From NCBI GenBank assembly GCA_029263195.1, contig JAJCXX010000071.1, positions 1-63,946 of the forward strand: a stretch of DNA of 63,946 bases, in the 5' to 3' direction. Shown here piece after piece: positions 1-9,125 of the stretch; position 1 is the stretch's first letter; each line of letters begins with the position of its first letter. The DNA is from Acidimicrobiales bacterium (GTDB taxonomy: Bacteria; Actinomycetota; Acidimicrobiia; Acidimicrobiales; Aldehydirespiratoraceae). The notes under the pieces are model-generated. The model ran no database searches. It saw only the letters and a list, made by a program, of their open reading frames with translations, and was not told the DNA's origin. The position numbers were made by a program, and so were the translations under genes.

Positions 1-25
1 CTCTCACCAACTGAGCTACGTCGCC
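1..25 (-). tRNA. 5' part of a tRNA, cut by the window edge
   Basis: Read on the minus strand, this is a seven-base acceptor half (GGCGACG), U8-A9 and a D-arm GCTC-AGTTGGT-GAG that runs off the window start. The anticodon is not in the window, so the amino acid cannot be assigned. It lies 24 bases downstream of tRNA-Thr on the same strand, so the two are probably co-transcribed. Confidence 0.75.
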
Positions 26-49
26 GCCCCGGGTCGGCGGGCCGGCCCG

Positions 50-125
50 TGGAGCTCCCTGTCAGAATTGAACTGACGACCTTCTCCTTACCATGGAGAC
101 GCTCTACCGACTGAGCTAAGGGAGC
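50..125 (-). tRNA. tRNA-Thr (anticodon GGT)
   Basis: A full cloverleaf folds on the minus strand: acceptor GCTCCCT pairs with AGGGAGC, the D-stem is GCTC/GAGC, the anticodon stem TCTCC/GGAGA encloses loop ATGGTAA with anticodon GGT, and the T-stem is GTCAG/CTGAC. The discriminator base is U at 53. Positions 50-52 read CCA on the tRNA strand, so the 3' CCA is encoded. The partner tRNA fragment follows immediately downstream. Confidence 0.95.
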
Positions 126-153
126 CTGCCCAACGCTTGCCAAACGGGCGAAC

Positions 154-1647
154 ATGAGCGTCGGCAATGATGCCACGACCGGTGGCTCTATCCAACCCCC
201 GGAAGTTGTTTCGCCAAACGTGAGAGCCGGCCCCAAATCGGGTCCCTCGACCTCCGATGAGGCATCGGTCCCATCCAAACTAGGCCATAAGACTCAAGTC
301 GGGCCGAAACCGCGCCGATCGGAGGGCATGCGATTCGAGCGACTTGTGATCGAGGCCGAAGACAACACGTTTTCACTCGAGTTCCACCCGAGGCTGACCG
401 TTATATGCGGCGTGGGCCATCTCGAGCGAGAGGGGCTGACCACGGAATTGATCGGCGCGCTCAGTTCGAGCCGAACCGGTGTGCACGCCGAGGTGATGGC
501 CGACACCGGCAACAGGTTCGCGATCTTCCGCCCGTTCGGTGGACGACACCGCGTCGTCGACATCAACACGGCGACCGACGTGAGCGCCCGGTTCGCCGAC
601 GAGTACGGGACGATTGATCTGCTGGCGGTGGCCGGACTCGACTCCCGAACTGCGAAGCGTCGACTGAAGCTCACGGCCTCTGACCTCACCACCAGTACCA
701 ACCATGAACAGATCGTGCGGCAACTTGCCGCGGTCAACCCCGCTGAACTCTGGGGCGCGGTCGAACAGGTCATCGAGGCGGAGGCCGCCGTTGAAGAGGC
801 CGCCGAATCAGCAGGTTCCGCACCCGAGGATGCCGCCGTCGTCAGCCGGATCGAGAAGCGCCACGACGAGTTCGAGGCGGTCCAAGCCATGGCCGAAAAG
901 TTCCGCAGAGCGTCGTTCTTCGGTGGTGCCTTCGCGGCGCTGGCCGCGGTGCCGTCAGCGATTCTCGTGAGCCGAGCCCTTGCCATGGTGTTCGTTATGG
1001 GAGCCGCCGTCATCACCGCCGTCTCCTTCATTCAGAACCAGCGGATGCAGAAGGCCAGGCGGGCCGAGGAGGACGCGCTGGCCGAGGCCGGCGCCCAGAC
1101 CTATCTCGGATTCCATCTTCAGAGGGTCAACGGACTTCTCGACAGTGAGGGCTCTCGGCAACGCTTGCTAGAGACATCCGCTGCGCTGACCCGAGCCACC
1201 GAGACCTGGTCAAAGATCGCCGGCTCGGTTCCGGCCGACTGGGCCCTCGAATACAAGGCGGAGATCCAGGAAGCAACCAAGCGCCGAAGGGTGATCGAGG
1301 CCACCAGCACCGCCATCACGAACCCGTCTCAGACCGATGAAGGGACCTCACTCGCTGATGCTCTCGTCGCCCGTCTGACATCGGTGCGCGACATCGGGCC
1401 CGCCCAGGAAAGCCTCCCGCTCTTGCTCGACGACGCCCTCAACGGGCTCGACCCCGAGCTCAAGGCACCGCTGCTCGAACTACTGGTGAGGGCATCCGAG
1501 TCTCAGCAGATCGTGTTCATGACCGAAGACTCCGACGTCACCGAGTGGGCTCGACTCGAAGCCATGACCGGTGCGGTTTCCATCCTCGAACCGTCGCCCG
1601 ACGAGCACCCGAGCACCATGGAGGAGAGCAGCCTCAGAGCTGGCTGA
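154..1647 (+). CDS. Degenerate SMC/ABC-type ATPase with a membrane hairpin
   Basis: Not a named family member that I recognise. The N-terminal core (from about residue 59, MRFERLVIEAED) resembles the first strands of RecF/SMC ATPases, but the P-loop region (ICGVGHLEREGLTTEL) lacks the GKS/T lysine. The C-terminal part has a clear ABC-like Walker B and D-loop (LPLLLDDALNGLD, about residue 420-432) with Asp where the catalytic Glu usually sits. Between them lie predicted coiled-coil helices interrupted by two hydrophobic segments (about residues 251-295), an unusual place for membrane spans. The ATG at 154 is 28 bases past the tRNA gene and has no clear ribosome-binding site. An internal ATG at 328, right after GGAGGG, is an alternative start that would drop the low-complexity N-terminus. 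ATP hydrolysis is doubtful from the motifs; the function is unknown. Confidence 0.75.
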   Translation: MSVGNDATTGGSIQPPEVVSPNVRAGPKSGPSTSDEASVPSKLGHKTQVGPKPRRSEGMRFERLVIEAEDNTFSLEFHPRLTVICGVGHLEREGLTTELIGALSSSRTGVHAEVMADTGNRFAIFRPFGGRHRVVDINTATDVSARFADEYGTIDLLAVAGLDSRTAKRRLKLTASDLTTSTNHEQIVRQLAAVNPAELWGAVEQVIEAEAAVEEAAESAGSAPEDAAVVSRIEKRHDEFEAVQAMAEKFRRASFFGGAFAALAAVPSAILVSRALAMVFVMGAAVITAVSFIQNQRMQKARRAEEDALAEAGAQTYLGFHLQRVNGLLDSEGSRQRLLETSAALTRATETWSKIAGSVPADWALEYKAEIQEATKRRRVIEATSTAITNPSQTDEGTSLADALVARLTSVRDIGPAQESLPLLLDDALNGLDPELKAPLLELLVRASESQQIVFMTEDSDVTEWARLEAMTGAVSILEPSPDEHPSTMEESSLRAG

Positions 1648-1689
1648 TCTCAATGTGCACAAGGTCTCACATGGTGCGACAATCCGTGA

Positions 1690-2514
1690 GTGTCAACTGA
1701 CAGACGTACCATTGAGACCCGGGTGGACGGCCCGATCGGACAACTCGTCCTCAACCAGCCGCGGTCGCTGAACCCACTCTCGGCGACCTGTCTCCAAGAG
1801 CTCATCGAAGCGGCCGCCTGGTTCAGCGCCAGGCCGGAAGTGAAGGCGGTCGTCGTCTCGGGAGCGGGCCGGGCGTTCTGCGCCGGTGCCGACTTGTCGA
1901 CATTCGGAGACACAGGCCTCGGTGCCGGGACCGCCACCGAGTCCGGCACCGATGAGATCACCGGCCGTCGTTCGGCTCGCGAGTCAGCCGATCTGGGCCG
2001 GCTAATGGTGGAAGCCATCGAACGAATGGAAGCCGTCACCATCGCGGCCGTGCACGGTCACTGCGTAGGGGGCGGGGTCCTGTTGGCCGCGGCCTGCGAT
2101 CTACGCCTCGCCGCCGAATCGACCCGGTGGATCATCCCCGAAGTCGACATCGGCATCCCGTTGGCCTGGGGAGGGATACCACGGCTCGTTCGCGAGATCG
2201 GTCCGGCCGCCACACGAGACTTGGTCATTACCTGCCGGCCATTCACCTCCACTGAGGCCCTGAGCCTCGGACTACTCAACGAAGTGGTCGACGACGACCA
2301 GCTCACCACACGGGTCGGCGAACTCGCCGAGCTGGTCGCCTCGAAATCCGCCCTCACCCTGAAGGCCACGCTTCATGCCGTCGATGCCGCTGCTGAGGCC
2401 CTCGTTCCCACCGGAGGATGTTGGTCGGACGCCGACGCGCTCCTGAGCGCCACCAACGATCCCGAGTCGCGTGAAGTTGCCGCCAGGTATCTGCGTGACC
2501 GAAGCCGAGGCTGA
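1690..2514 (+). CDS. Enoyl-CoA hydratase/isomerase family protein (crotonase)
   Basis: Crotonase-fold protein of typical length (274 residues). Such enzymes bind acyl-CoA thioesters and act as hydratases or isomerases in fatty-acid or amino-acid breakdown. The oxyanion-hole segments are visible: SGAGRAFCAGADLSTF near residues 57-72 and HGHCVGGGVLLAAACDLRLA near 120-140, followed by the IPEVDIGIPLAWGG helix. The acidic catalytic pair of classical enoyl-CoA hydratase is not obvious, so the precise reaction is open. Start is GTG at 1690. The end overlaps the start of the downstream MFS gene, suggesting translational coupling of a carrier and a CoA-thioester enzyme. Confidence 0.9.
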   Translation: MSTDRRTIETRVDGPIGQLVLNQPRSLNPLSATCLQELIEAAAWFSARPEVKAVVVSGAGRAFCAGADLSTFGDTGLGAGTATESGTDEITGRRSARESADLGRLMVEAIERMEAVTIAAVHGHCVGGGVLLAAACDLRLAAESTRWIIPEVDIGIPLAWGGIPRLVREIGPAATRDLVITCRPFTSTEALSLGLLNEVVDDDQLTTRVGELAELVASKSALTLKATLHAVDAAAEALVPTGGCWSDADALLSATNDPESREVAARYLRDRSRG

Positions 2515-3727
2515 CCCCACCTCGGCGACAGAGCCCACTCCCCCGGTCACCGATCCTCGGAGTGTGCGCCTCGCCCTGATAGCGACCTTCACGGCCTTCA
2601 TCGTTCTCGGGCTACCCGAAGGAATCATCGGAACGGCATGGCCGAGCGTGCGTGACGAGTTCAGTCGCGCCGAAAGCGGACTCGCCGTGATTCTCGGCGG
2701 GTTCACGGTCGGTTACACGGTGTCGAGCGCAGCGTCGGGCCACCTAACCGAACGACTCGGTACCGCCAGGGTGCTGCGAATCGCCATCGCCGTGAGTGCG
2801 CTCGGGGTCACCGGGCTGATCGCCGCGCCCAGCTTCGAGACAATGGTCGCCGCCTATGTCGTAATGGGCTTGGGCAACGGCACGATCGATTCGGTGTCCA
2901 ACGCCTGGACCGCCCTGACCCACGGTGCTCGCGCCATGGGGCTGCTCCACGCCGCTTTCGGGGTCGGGGCCACGGCCGGTCCGTTGCTGAGCGCCGGCTT
3001 GATCTCGGCCGGTATTTCGTGGCGCTGGCCGTTTGCCATCCTCATCGGTGGCCAGGCTGTTGCTCTGTCGGTCATGTGGTCGGCTCGAGGTGGTTTCGAC
3101 GATGCGCCTCGTCATCCGGCAGTGGAGGCACGGGCCTCCTCGGCGGTATCTCCGCCGAGGCATCTGCTGCCCCTGATGCTGGCCTGGTTCACCGTCTACG
3201 TCGGAGTGGAGGTGGCGCTCGGCCAGTGGGGGTTCACTCTTCTCACCGAAGAACACGGCATGGCCGACGGGCTCGCCGGAATTCTGGTGGCGTCGTTCTG
3301 GGGAGGCCTCACCGTGGGTCGGCTCGGACTCGGCGCGGTCGGGCACCTACTGCCGCCGGAACGCCTCATGTATGCCGTGATGGTTCTCGCGATCGCGGCG
3401 GCTGCACTACTTTGGCTCGACGCGTTCGGTCTCGGACCAGCGGCGTTGCCGATAGCCGGGCTGGCGTTCGCCCCGATGTTCCCGCTGATGATGAACCGCA
3501 CGCCGGTCTACCTCGGACCGGATCGGGCGAGCCGGGCCGTCGGCTACCAGCTGGCGGCATCGAGTCTCGGGTTCGTGACCACACCACTGCTGATCGGACT
3601 ATTGGCCGACCAACACGGTGTGGGTGTGACCCCTCCGGTCGTCTTCGGGGCAATGATCGCCCTGATGGCTCTGTGGACCGCGGTATTCCGGACGGCCGAG
3701 CACGCCCTCAGACCTACGGAGTCGTGA
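2495..3727 (+). CDS. MFS transporter
   Basis: About 410 residues with twelve hydrophobic segments and the usual MFS layout. The loop after TM2 carries a motif A-like stretch (GHLTERLGTARVLRIA), and the N-terminal half has the YTVSSAASG helix. It resembles the sugar/drug-type carriers whose TM1 reads FIVLGLPEGIIGTAWPSV; the substrate is unknown. I prefer GTG at 2495 (preceded by CAGGT) over GTG at 2471; both overlap the crotonase gene. The 3' end overlaps the convergent serine-hydrolase gene by 14 bases. Confidence 0.88.
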   Translation: MTEAEADPTSATEPTPPVTDPRSVRLALIATFTAFIVLGLPEGIIGTAWPSVRDEFSRAESGLAVILGGFTVGYTVSSAASGHLTERLGTARVLRIAIAVSALGVTGLIAAPSFETMVAAYVVMGLGNGTIDSVSNAWTALTHGARAMGLLHAAFGVGATAGPLLSAGLISAGISWRWPFAILIGGQAVALSVMWSARGGFDDAPRHPAVEARASSAVSPPRHLLPLMLAWFTVYVGVEVALGQWGFTLLTEEHGMADGLAGILVASFWGGLTVGRLGLGAVGHLLPPERLMYAVMVLAIAAAALLWLDAFGLGPAALPIAGLAFAPMFPLMMNRTPVYLGPDRASRAVGYQLAASSLGFVTTPLLIGLLADQHGVGVTPPVVFGAMIALMALWTAVFRTAEHALRPTES

Positions 3728-4826
3728 GAGCCCCCGCCATCGACGAAATGGCCGCGCCGCGATGGGCGTGGACGAAATCATCTCGATCGAGGCCGTTGGT
3801 CATGAATCCCAGAGAGATCCCTGTGCTGGGATCGGCCCAGCCGCTCTGACCTTTGGCCCCGCCGTGCCCGAAGGTGCACGGCCCGGTCGTGTGGCCGTAG
3901 CCCCGCATCAGCGCCTGGCCATCGTCTCCGCCGAGCACGAACGCATGGGTGCGATTGGCTGTCACCCCCATCCAATCGACGTGGTTCTGGCGAACGACCT
4001 CGAGCGCATCGTGTTTCACCTCGGGGTGGAGAATCTCACCTTCGTCGTGCAGGATCGCCTGATACCAGAGGGCCAGGTCGGAGGCGGAGGCGATGCCACC
4101 GGCTCCTGGGTTGCCGGCGGCACAAATCGCAGGGTGGTTGAGCCCCAGCAGCGCATCGTCGGTCACTTCGGTGATCGGCATCTCGAAACCGAGTTCGCGG
4201 GCCCGTTCCTCGGGGTCAGGGGTCACTCCCACGTTGACCGAATCGACGATCCCGTCCTGGTCGTCAATCGGAATGGCGAGCCATCGCCCCAAACCGGCCG
4301 GGTTCATCACCAGCTCCGTGATCACGTCAGCGTGATGTCGTCCGGTGGCTGACGTGATGATGTCGGCCAGAACCCATTGGGCCGACGTCGGGTGGTACTC
4401 AAAACGAGTTCCCGGCTCCCAGTTCAGTCGCCACTTGGCATATTGCTCCAGCCGGCCCGGCCGGTCGTCCCAGACTTTCCAGGCCATCGGCGCCGACGGG
4501 AAGCCCCCGGAGTGCAACAGGACCTGTGAGACGGTCACTTCCTCCTTGCCGTTGGTGGCGAACTCCGGGATCGAGTCGCCTACCGGCGACCGCAGGTCGA
4601 TCAGACCGTCGTGCGCGAGTTGGAGCACGGTGAGGCTCACGGTGGGCTTGACCGCCGAATAGGTGTGGAGGCGATTGGTGGTGGCGACATCCCCGAACGC
4701 CTCGGACAACACCAGTTCTCCTCGGAAACCGACCGCGACCTGGCATCCGGGAAGGGCGCCCTCATCGACCTCCCTGCGGCAGCGGGCGAGCAGCGATTCG
4801 ACTCTGGATTCGATCAGGCGGCTCAT
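3714..4826 (-). CDS. Serine hydrolase, class C beta-lactamase/esterase family
   Basis: Beta-lactamase-like fold protein of 370 residues without a signal peptide, so probably a cytoplasmic esterase or amidase rather than a penicillin-resistance enzyme. The nucleophile motif SxxK is at residues 57-60 (YSAVKPT). The usual YxN tyrosine motif is replaced by FEYHPTSAQW, where Asn is Pro. The third motif reads FGHGGAKGQSGWADP. It starts two bases after the stop of mftF on the same strand, so it is likely co-transcribed with that glycosyltransferase. A role with mycofactocin is suggested only by position. It overlaps the convergent MFS gene at its 3' end. Confidence 0.9.
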   Translation of the reverse strand: MSRLIESRVESLLARCRREVDEGALPGCQVAVGFRGELVLSEAFGDVATTNRLHTYSAVKPTVSLTVLQLAHDGLIDLRSPVGDSIPEFATNGKEEVTVSQVLLHSGGFPSAPMAWKVWDDRPGRLEQYAKWRLNWEPGTRFEYHPTSAQWVLADIITSATGRHHADVITELVMNPAGLGRWLAIPIDDQDGIVDSVNVGVTPDPEERARELGFEMPITEVTDDALLGLNHPAICAAGNPGAGGIASASDLALWYQAILHDEGEILHPEVKHDALEVVRQNHVDWMGVTANRTHAFVLGGDDGQALMRGYGHTTGPCTFGHGGAKGQSGWADPSTGISLGFMTNGLDRDDFVHAHRGAAISSMAGALTTP

Positions 4827-4828
4827 GG

Positions 4829-6352
4829 TCAGCCGACCGTAATGTCACCGACCGCGGCGCGTCTCCCTGGGAAGTCAGAAAATCTCGGCAACAGAGGAAC
4901 AGCGGTTCGATGCGAGATCACCCCTTCCCACACCCCGACGCCATAAGCCATGTCGTCGGCGGTGCGCAGGGCAATCGACTGCAATGCCCCGGTGGGGCGG
5001 TTCCCCCGTAGCCAGTCGGTTACCGCTGGCGTCAGCATCACTGCCGCCAGAGCGGCTCGGCGACGAGGAAAGACCACCGCCAACGCCACCACCAGGGGCC
5101 ACCAGGCCCGCACGGTCGCCCGGGCCAGACCGAGACCCGCCATAGCGTGGCCACGACCCGCGAGCCGCGCCGCCTCGACTGCAGGATGCGGCAATGATTC
5201 GAGCCGCTTCACCAGCGCCGCGGTCGACCCGGCGGCCGCTGCCACCCCCACGACCGGATGGCCGGTCACCACCAGACCCCACGCGCCAGCGCTCCATCGT
5301 GAGCACCTGGCGGGAGCGACCTTGTCGCCATGACGAACTGCCAGCGCGGCGGCTGAGGCTCCGTACCGGCGGCGTTGGCGGAACCAACCTCGCCAATCGG
5401 GGCGGTGGTCGTGGATCACCTCGACCGATGGTTCGTAGCGCACACCTTCGGACCGGTCGGTCAATCGCCAGATCAGATCGACGTCTTCTCCCCATCGAAG
5501 ATCGGGATCAAATCCCCCCACCTCTCGGAGCGCCGAGGACCGAACGATCAGTGCCGCGGACGGCAGATGGCTCACCAATCGTCCGGGGCCGACCGGGCCG
5601 GCGACGTCACCCAGGTCGAGTGGGCTGTTGTGGCGTTCATAGGCGGCAAGTAGGTCCGACCCACGGCGGCTCCGGACTCGTGGGGCCACGGCCGCCACCG
5701 TCGGATCGACAAAATGACCACCGAGCCGGGCGGTCCACCCGGGTCGCACCTCGACATCTGAATCGACAAAGGCCACGAAATCGGTGTCGACATGTTCGAA
5801 CCCGGTCATTCGGGCAGCACCCGGGCCACCGTTGACATCACGACCCACAAAGGTGGCTCCGTGGGTCTCGGCGATGCGACGAGACGAGTCGCGATCGGCC
5901 GAAGCATCGTCGACAACAATGACCTCGGACGCTTTCTCATCGCCCTCTCCGCCCACCCCAGCCACTCCGAGCGCGGTGAGACACCGATCGAGGCCGTCCG
6001 GATTGTCACGAACCGGCACCACCACCGTGACATCGAGGTCGGTCACCGTGGTGGTGTCGATGCTTGGATGAGCCATGCCGGCGTCGAGAAGTCTGCGGGC
6101 CAGACGTCGGCGGGATGTCGACTCGTCGAGCGGCTCACCATCGTCCCACTCGTCGACCGCATCGGCACCGGAGTCGGAGAGCCTGAGAATCCTCAGCGGA
6201 GCGCCGCCCACGAGGATGCGCCCGCGGTCGATCCTCCGGACCAATGGATCCAGCCGCAGGAGGAATCCAGCGGGGGGCAGGACCGACGGCTGGTCTGGCT
6301 GGTCTGGCTGGTCCGGCTGGTTTGGCTGGCTTCGCTGGGAGGGAGGCGCCAC
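4829..6352 (-). CDS. mftF: Mycofactocin glycosyltransferase MftF (GT2)
   Basis: Family 2 glycosyltransferase with the layout of MftF, which adds beta-1,4-glucose units to premycofactocin. The N-terminal MftF-specific region (FLLRLDPLVRRIDRGRILVGG) precedes the GT2 core: VTVVVPVRDNPDGLDRCL, VVDDASAD, VAFVDSDVEVRPGW (DxD-like), GGFDPDLRWGEDVDLIWR, and a C-terminal hydrophobic region. The N-terminus carries a Gln-Pro-Asp repeat (QPNQPDQPDQPDQP) that is not part of the family. I chose the GTG at 6352; a longer ATG form would begin at 6445 and overlap the divergent amidohydrolase. No strong ribosome-binding site is visible. It is separated from mftE by about 5.8 kb of other genes and followed by a coupled serine hydrolase. 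Confidence 0.9.
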   Translation of the reverse strand: MAPPSQRSQPNQPDQPDQPDQPSVLPPAGFLLRLDPLVRRIDRGRILVGGAPLRILRLSDSGADAVDEWDDGEPLDESTSRRRLARRLLDAGMAHPSIDTTTVTDLDVTVVVPVRDNPDGLDRCLTALGVAGVGGEGDEKASEVIVVDDASADRDSSRRIAETHGATFVGRDVNGGPGAARMTGFEHVDTDFVAFVDSDVEVRPGWTARLGGHFVDPTVAAVAPRVRSRRGSDLLAAYERHNSPLDLGDVAGPVGPGRLVSHLPSAALIVRSSALREVGGFDPDLRWGEDVDLIWRLTDRSEGVRYEPSVEVIHDHRPDWRGWFRQRRRYGASAAALAVRHGDKVAPARCSRWSAGAWGLVVTGHPVVGVAAAAGSTAALVKRLESLPHPAVEAARLAGRGHAMAGLGLARATVRAWWPLVVALAVVFPRRRAALAAVMLTPAVTDWLRGNRPTGALQSIALRTADDMAYGVGVWEGVISHRTAVPLLPRFSDFPGRRAAVGDITVG

Positions 6353-6422
6353 AAACGGGACCGTAGCGCCGCCACGGCCTACTGTTCGGGCTGACTTCCA
6401 CGAGACCAACCCCGGGGGATAC

Positions 6423-8153
6423 GTGCACGATCTGGTAATTCGCAACGGAACGGTGATCGACGGCTCGGGCCAATCCGGCCAACCAGGCCTCCCAGGTCAA
6501 CAAGTTGCCGACATCGCCATCGATCAGGAACGGATCGTGGAGGTCGGATCCGATGTCGGCCCGGCCCACCGGACAATCGACGCAGAAGGCCTCACGGTCA
6601 CTCCAGGATTCGTGGACATACACACCCATTTCGATGCCCAAGCCACTTGGGACCCCGAGCTCACACCGTCGGGATGGCACGGAGTGACATCGGCCGTGAT
6701 GGGCAACTGCGGTGTCGGATTCGCTCCGGCCTCACCCGATCGCCGCGACTGGCTGATCGAACTCATGGAAGGTGTCGAGGACATCCCGGGAGCCGCACTG
6801 CACGAAGGCATCTCGTGGGAGTGGGAGACGTTTCCCGAATACCTCGACGCCCTCGACCGCCGCGAATGGGTGCTCGATCTCGCGACGCAGATCCCCCACG
6901 GAGCTCTGCGGGCCTACGTGATGGGTGATCGATCCACCGGAGACGCCACACCGGACGACGTGAAGGCGATCGCCGCCCTCACCCGCGAAGCCCTCGAAGC
7001 CGGCGCCCTCGGATTCTCTACTTCCCGTACCCCGCTGCACCGTTCCGTGGACGGCGAGATGGTGCCCGGCACCTTCGCCGCCCCAGCCGAGCTGTTGGCG
7101 GTGGCCGAGGCCATGAAGGCTGCCGGTCACGGAGTGTTCCAATGCGCGATCCATCACCCGGAGGTGCCGGGATCGTTCACGTGGCTTCGCGAGGTCGCGA
7201 GCATCACGGGGCAACCGGTCGTGTTCAACCTCAACCAGCCCGACACCCATCCCGACCTCTGGCGTGAGGATCTGCGGTTGCTGGAGGAGGCCAACGCCGA
7301 CGGCCTTCAGTTGCTGGCCCAGGTGTCGGGTCGGCCCGTCGGAATTCTCGAGTCGTGGCCCTCGACCGCACACCCGTTCATGCTCTGCCCGACTTGGGGG
7401 CTCGTCTCCCAGCTTCCCGCCGACCAGCGCATTGCCGAACTTCGCAAGCCCGAGGTGAGAGCCAACCTGATCGCCGAGACCCCTGCGGTCTGGTCGGACT
7501 TCATCACGTTCATCACCCGCACCTGGGACAAGTTGTATCCCTTCGCCGGTGAGGCCGACTACGAGCCCGACCCGTCGGCGAGTGTCGCGGCGATCGCCCG
7601 ACGAACCGGTCTGACCGCCCCCGAGGTCGCCTACGACCACCTCATGAGCAACAACGGTCGCGGGCTTCTCTATTTCCCGCTGTTCAACTACGCCAACCAC
7701 AACATCGATCATTTGCGTGAAATGCACCAGCACCCGTTCACCCGCATGGGACTGGCCGACGCGGGCGCCCATTGCGCCACGATCGCCGACGGAGGAATGC
7801 CCACCTTCATGCTCCAGTTCTGGGCACGGGACCGCACCCGTGGAGAGCATCTGCCGTTGGAGTGGGTGGTGCACCGTCAGACCCGTCAGACCGCGGAGCT
7901 CTACGGCCTCCACGACCGAGGCCTGATCGCTCCCGGCCTGCGAGCCGACATCAATGTGATCGACATCGACGGTCTCTCGGTGGAACTCCCCCACCTGGAG
8001 GGCGACCTTCCGACCGGCGCCAACCGTTACGTGCAGAGGGCCACCGGGTACCGGGCAACGGTCTGCCGCGGCACCGTGACCGTGGTCGACGATGAGTTCA
8101 CCGGCGAGCGACCCGGGCGGCTATTGCGTGGCCCGCAGGCCGACCCCCGTTGA
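6423..8153 (+). CDS. Amidohydrolase, N-acyl-D-amino-acid deacylase family
   Basis: Metal-dependent amidohydrolase of 576 residues. It opens with the small beta domain (VHDLVIRNGTVIDGSG), then the metal-binding HTHFDAQ motif (about residues 65-71), the TSAVMGNCGVGFAP segment typical of D-aminoacylase/dihydroorotase-like proteins, and near the C-terminus GLADAGAHCATIADGG with the conserved Asp/His. The GTG at 6423 is preceded by GGGGGA. An in-frame insertion (GQSGQPGLPGQQ) sits in the first strand-loop. It diverges from mftF with about 70 bases between them, enough for back-to-back promoters. The substrate is unknown; family members hydrolyse N-acyl-D-amino acids or related amides. Confidence 0.9.
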   Translation: MHDLVIRNGTVIDGSGQSGQPGLPGQQVADIAIDQERIVEVGSDVGPAHRTIDAEGLTVTPGFVDIHTHFDAQATWDPELTPSGWHGVTSAVMGNCGVGFAPASPDRRDWLIELMEGVEDIPGAALHEGISWEWETFPEYLDALDRREWVLDLATQIPHGALRAYVMGDRSTGDATPDDVKAIAALTREALEAGALGFSTSRTPLHRSVDGEMVPGTFAAPAELLAVAEAMKAAGHGVFQCAIHHPEVPGSFTWLREVASITGQPVVFNLNQPDTHPDLWREDLRLLEEANADGLQLLAQVSGRPVGILESWPSTAHPFMLCPTWGLVSQLPADQRIAELRKPEVRANLIAETPAVWSDFITFITRTWDKLYPFAGEADYEPDPSASVAAIARRTGLTAPEVAYDHLMSNNGRGLLYFPLFNYANHNIDHLREMHQHPFTRMGLADAGAHCATIADGGMPTFMLQFWARDRTRGEHLPLEWVVHRQTRQTAELYGLHDRGLIAPGLRADINVIDIDGLSVELPHLEGDLPTGANRYVQRATGYRATVCRGTVTVVDDEFTGERPGRLLRGPQADPR

Positions 8154-8202
8154 ACCGGCCTGGCCCGATCTGGACCGACCTGGCGAGACCCCGTCACCGA
8201 AC

Positions 8203-9057
8203 TCACCCCTCGAGAACTCGCCCGATCGCCGCTGACACGTCGACCGGCCCGGAGATCATCGCCAACCGCGAGCCGGTGTCCGCCGCAAAGTGGCGGGCGT
8301 CCTCATCGTCGTCGGCCGGTGCGACGATGCACAGTTCGGAGAGCCGTCGGGCCGAGGCGAGAGCATCATCGCCAGCGGTGGCCCGACAGTCCGAGAGCAA
8401 AATGGTTATCCGGCGCTTCGCGTTCGAACGAGCAAGCTGATCGTGGGCCGCCCCCAGTGCCGCGGCCAGATCGGTGGTGCCGTGACCCTTCAGCCTGAGC
8501 AGGTCGTCGACCACCTCGGGCGCCCTCCGGTGGCGGTCCTGTGACTTGACAGCAAGGACCTGCTCGCCGAAGGCCAGCACCGACCAGTCGTCGGGGGCCC
8601 GCCACGCACAGGCGGCGGCCGCCACGGCCGCGGTGGCGAGACGATGACCACTCATCGAACCGCTGCGGTCGATCACCAGCGCCAATGCGGTCTTCGGACG
8701 GCGCCAGCCTCTGACTCTCAACGCGTCGAGCGAAGGTGGATGCGACGAGGACTTGGCCCTGATCAACTCTTCGAGGCTGGCATCGAGGTCGATGTCGCCG
8801 CTGGCCCGATCGGCCGGGAGGCTCACCATGCGGCCGACGCCGGCCGACGACACCGGTCCCGACCGGGCCGCATCGAGCACCAGACGACCAGCAATCTTCG
8901 CGGCGACAGCCGCTAGGCGTCGATCGGTCGCGCCGCTCATGTCGGCCAGCATCTCGAGTATGGCGTCGAGGTCCTCATCGGTCATCTCGGCGAGCGTGTC
9001 GTCGTCGATCTCTCCGACCTCCGGACTGAGCTCGGCGAACCTCGGATCTCGGGACAT
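8203..9057 (-). CDS. VWA-domain protein, CoxE/MoxR-partner type
   Basis: von Willebrand factor A domain with a complete-looking MIDAS: D130-x-S132-x-S134 (VIDRSGSMSG) and later GTTDL and LLSDCRATAGDD. The N-terminal 100 residues are acidic and helical. Such proteins work with MoxR AAA+ ATPases to mature or insert metal cofactors in target enzymes. The reading frame stays open upstream of the chosen ATG through the 3' end of the MoxR gene, so an alternative upstream start is possible. Immediately downstream of MoxR and of the mycofactocin-type dehydrogenases on the same strand, it may help assemble one of them (inference). Confidence 0.87.
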   Translation of the reverse strand: MSRDPRFAELSPEVGEIDDDTLAEMTDEDLDAILEMLADMSGATDRRLAAVAAKIAGRLVLDAARSGPVSSAGVGRMVSLPADRASGDIDLDASLEELIRAKSSSHPPSLDALRVRGWRRPKTALALVIDRSGSMSGHRLATAAVAAAACAWRAPDDWSVLAFGEQVLAVKSQDRHRRAPEVVDDLLRLKGHGTTDLAAALGAAHDQLARSNAKRRITILLSDCRATAGDDALASARRLSELCIVAPADDDEDARHFAADTGSRLAMISGPVDVSAAIGRVLEG

Positions 9058-9125
9058 TTCGCCCCGGGGCTTGGTGCGCCTTCGCTCCGCCTCGAGTTGC
9101 TCGCGGGCGTCGTCGCCCTCGAGCG

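Noticed and set aside
6732-7994. A 420-codon open frame on the minus strand
   Set aside because: It lies entirely opposite the amidohydrolase gene, has no family resemblance, and shows the composition expected of the complement of a GC-rich gene.
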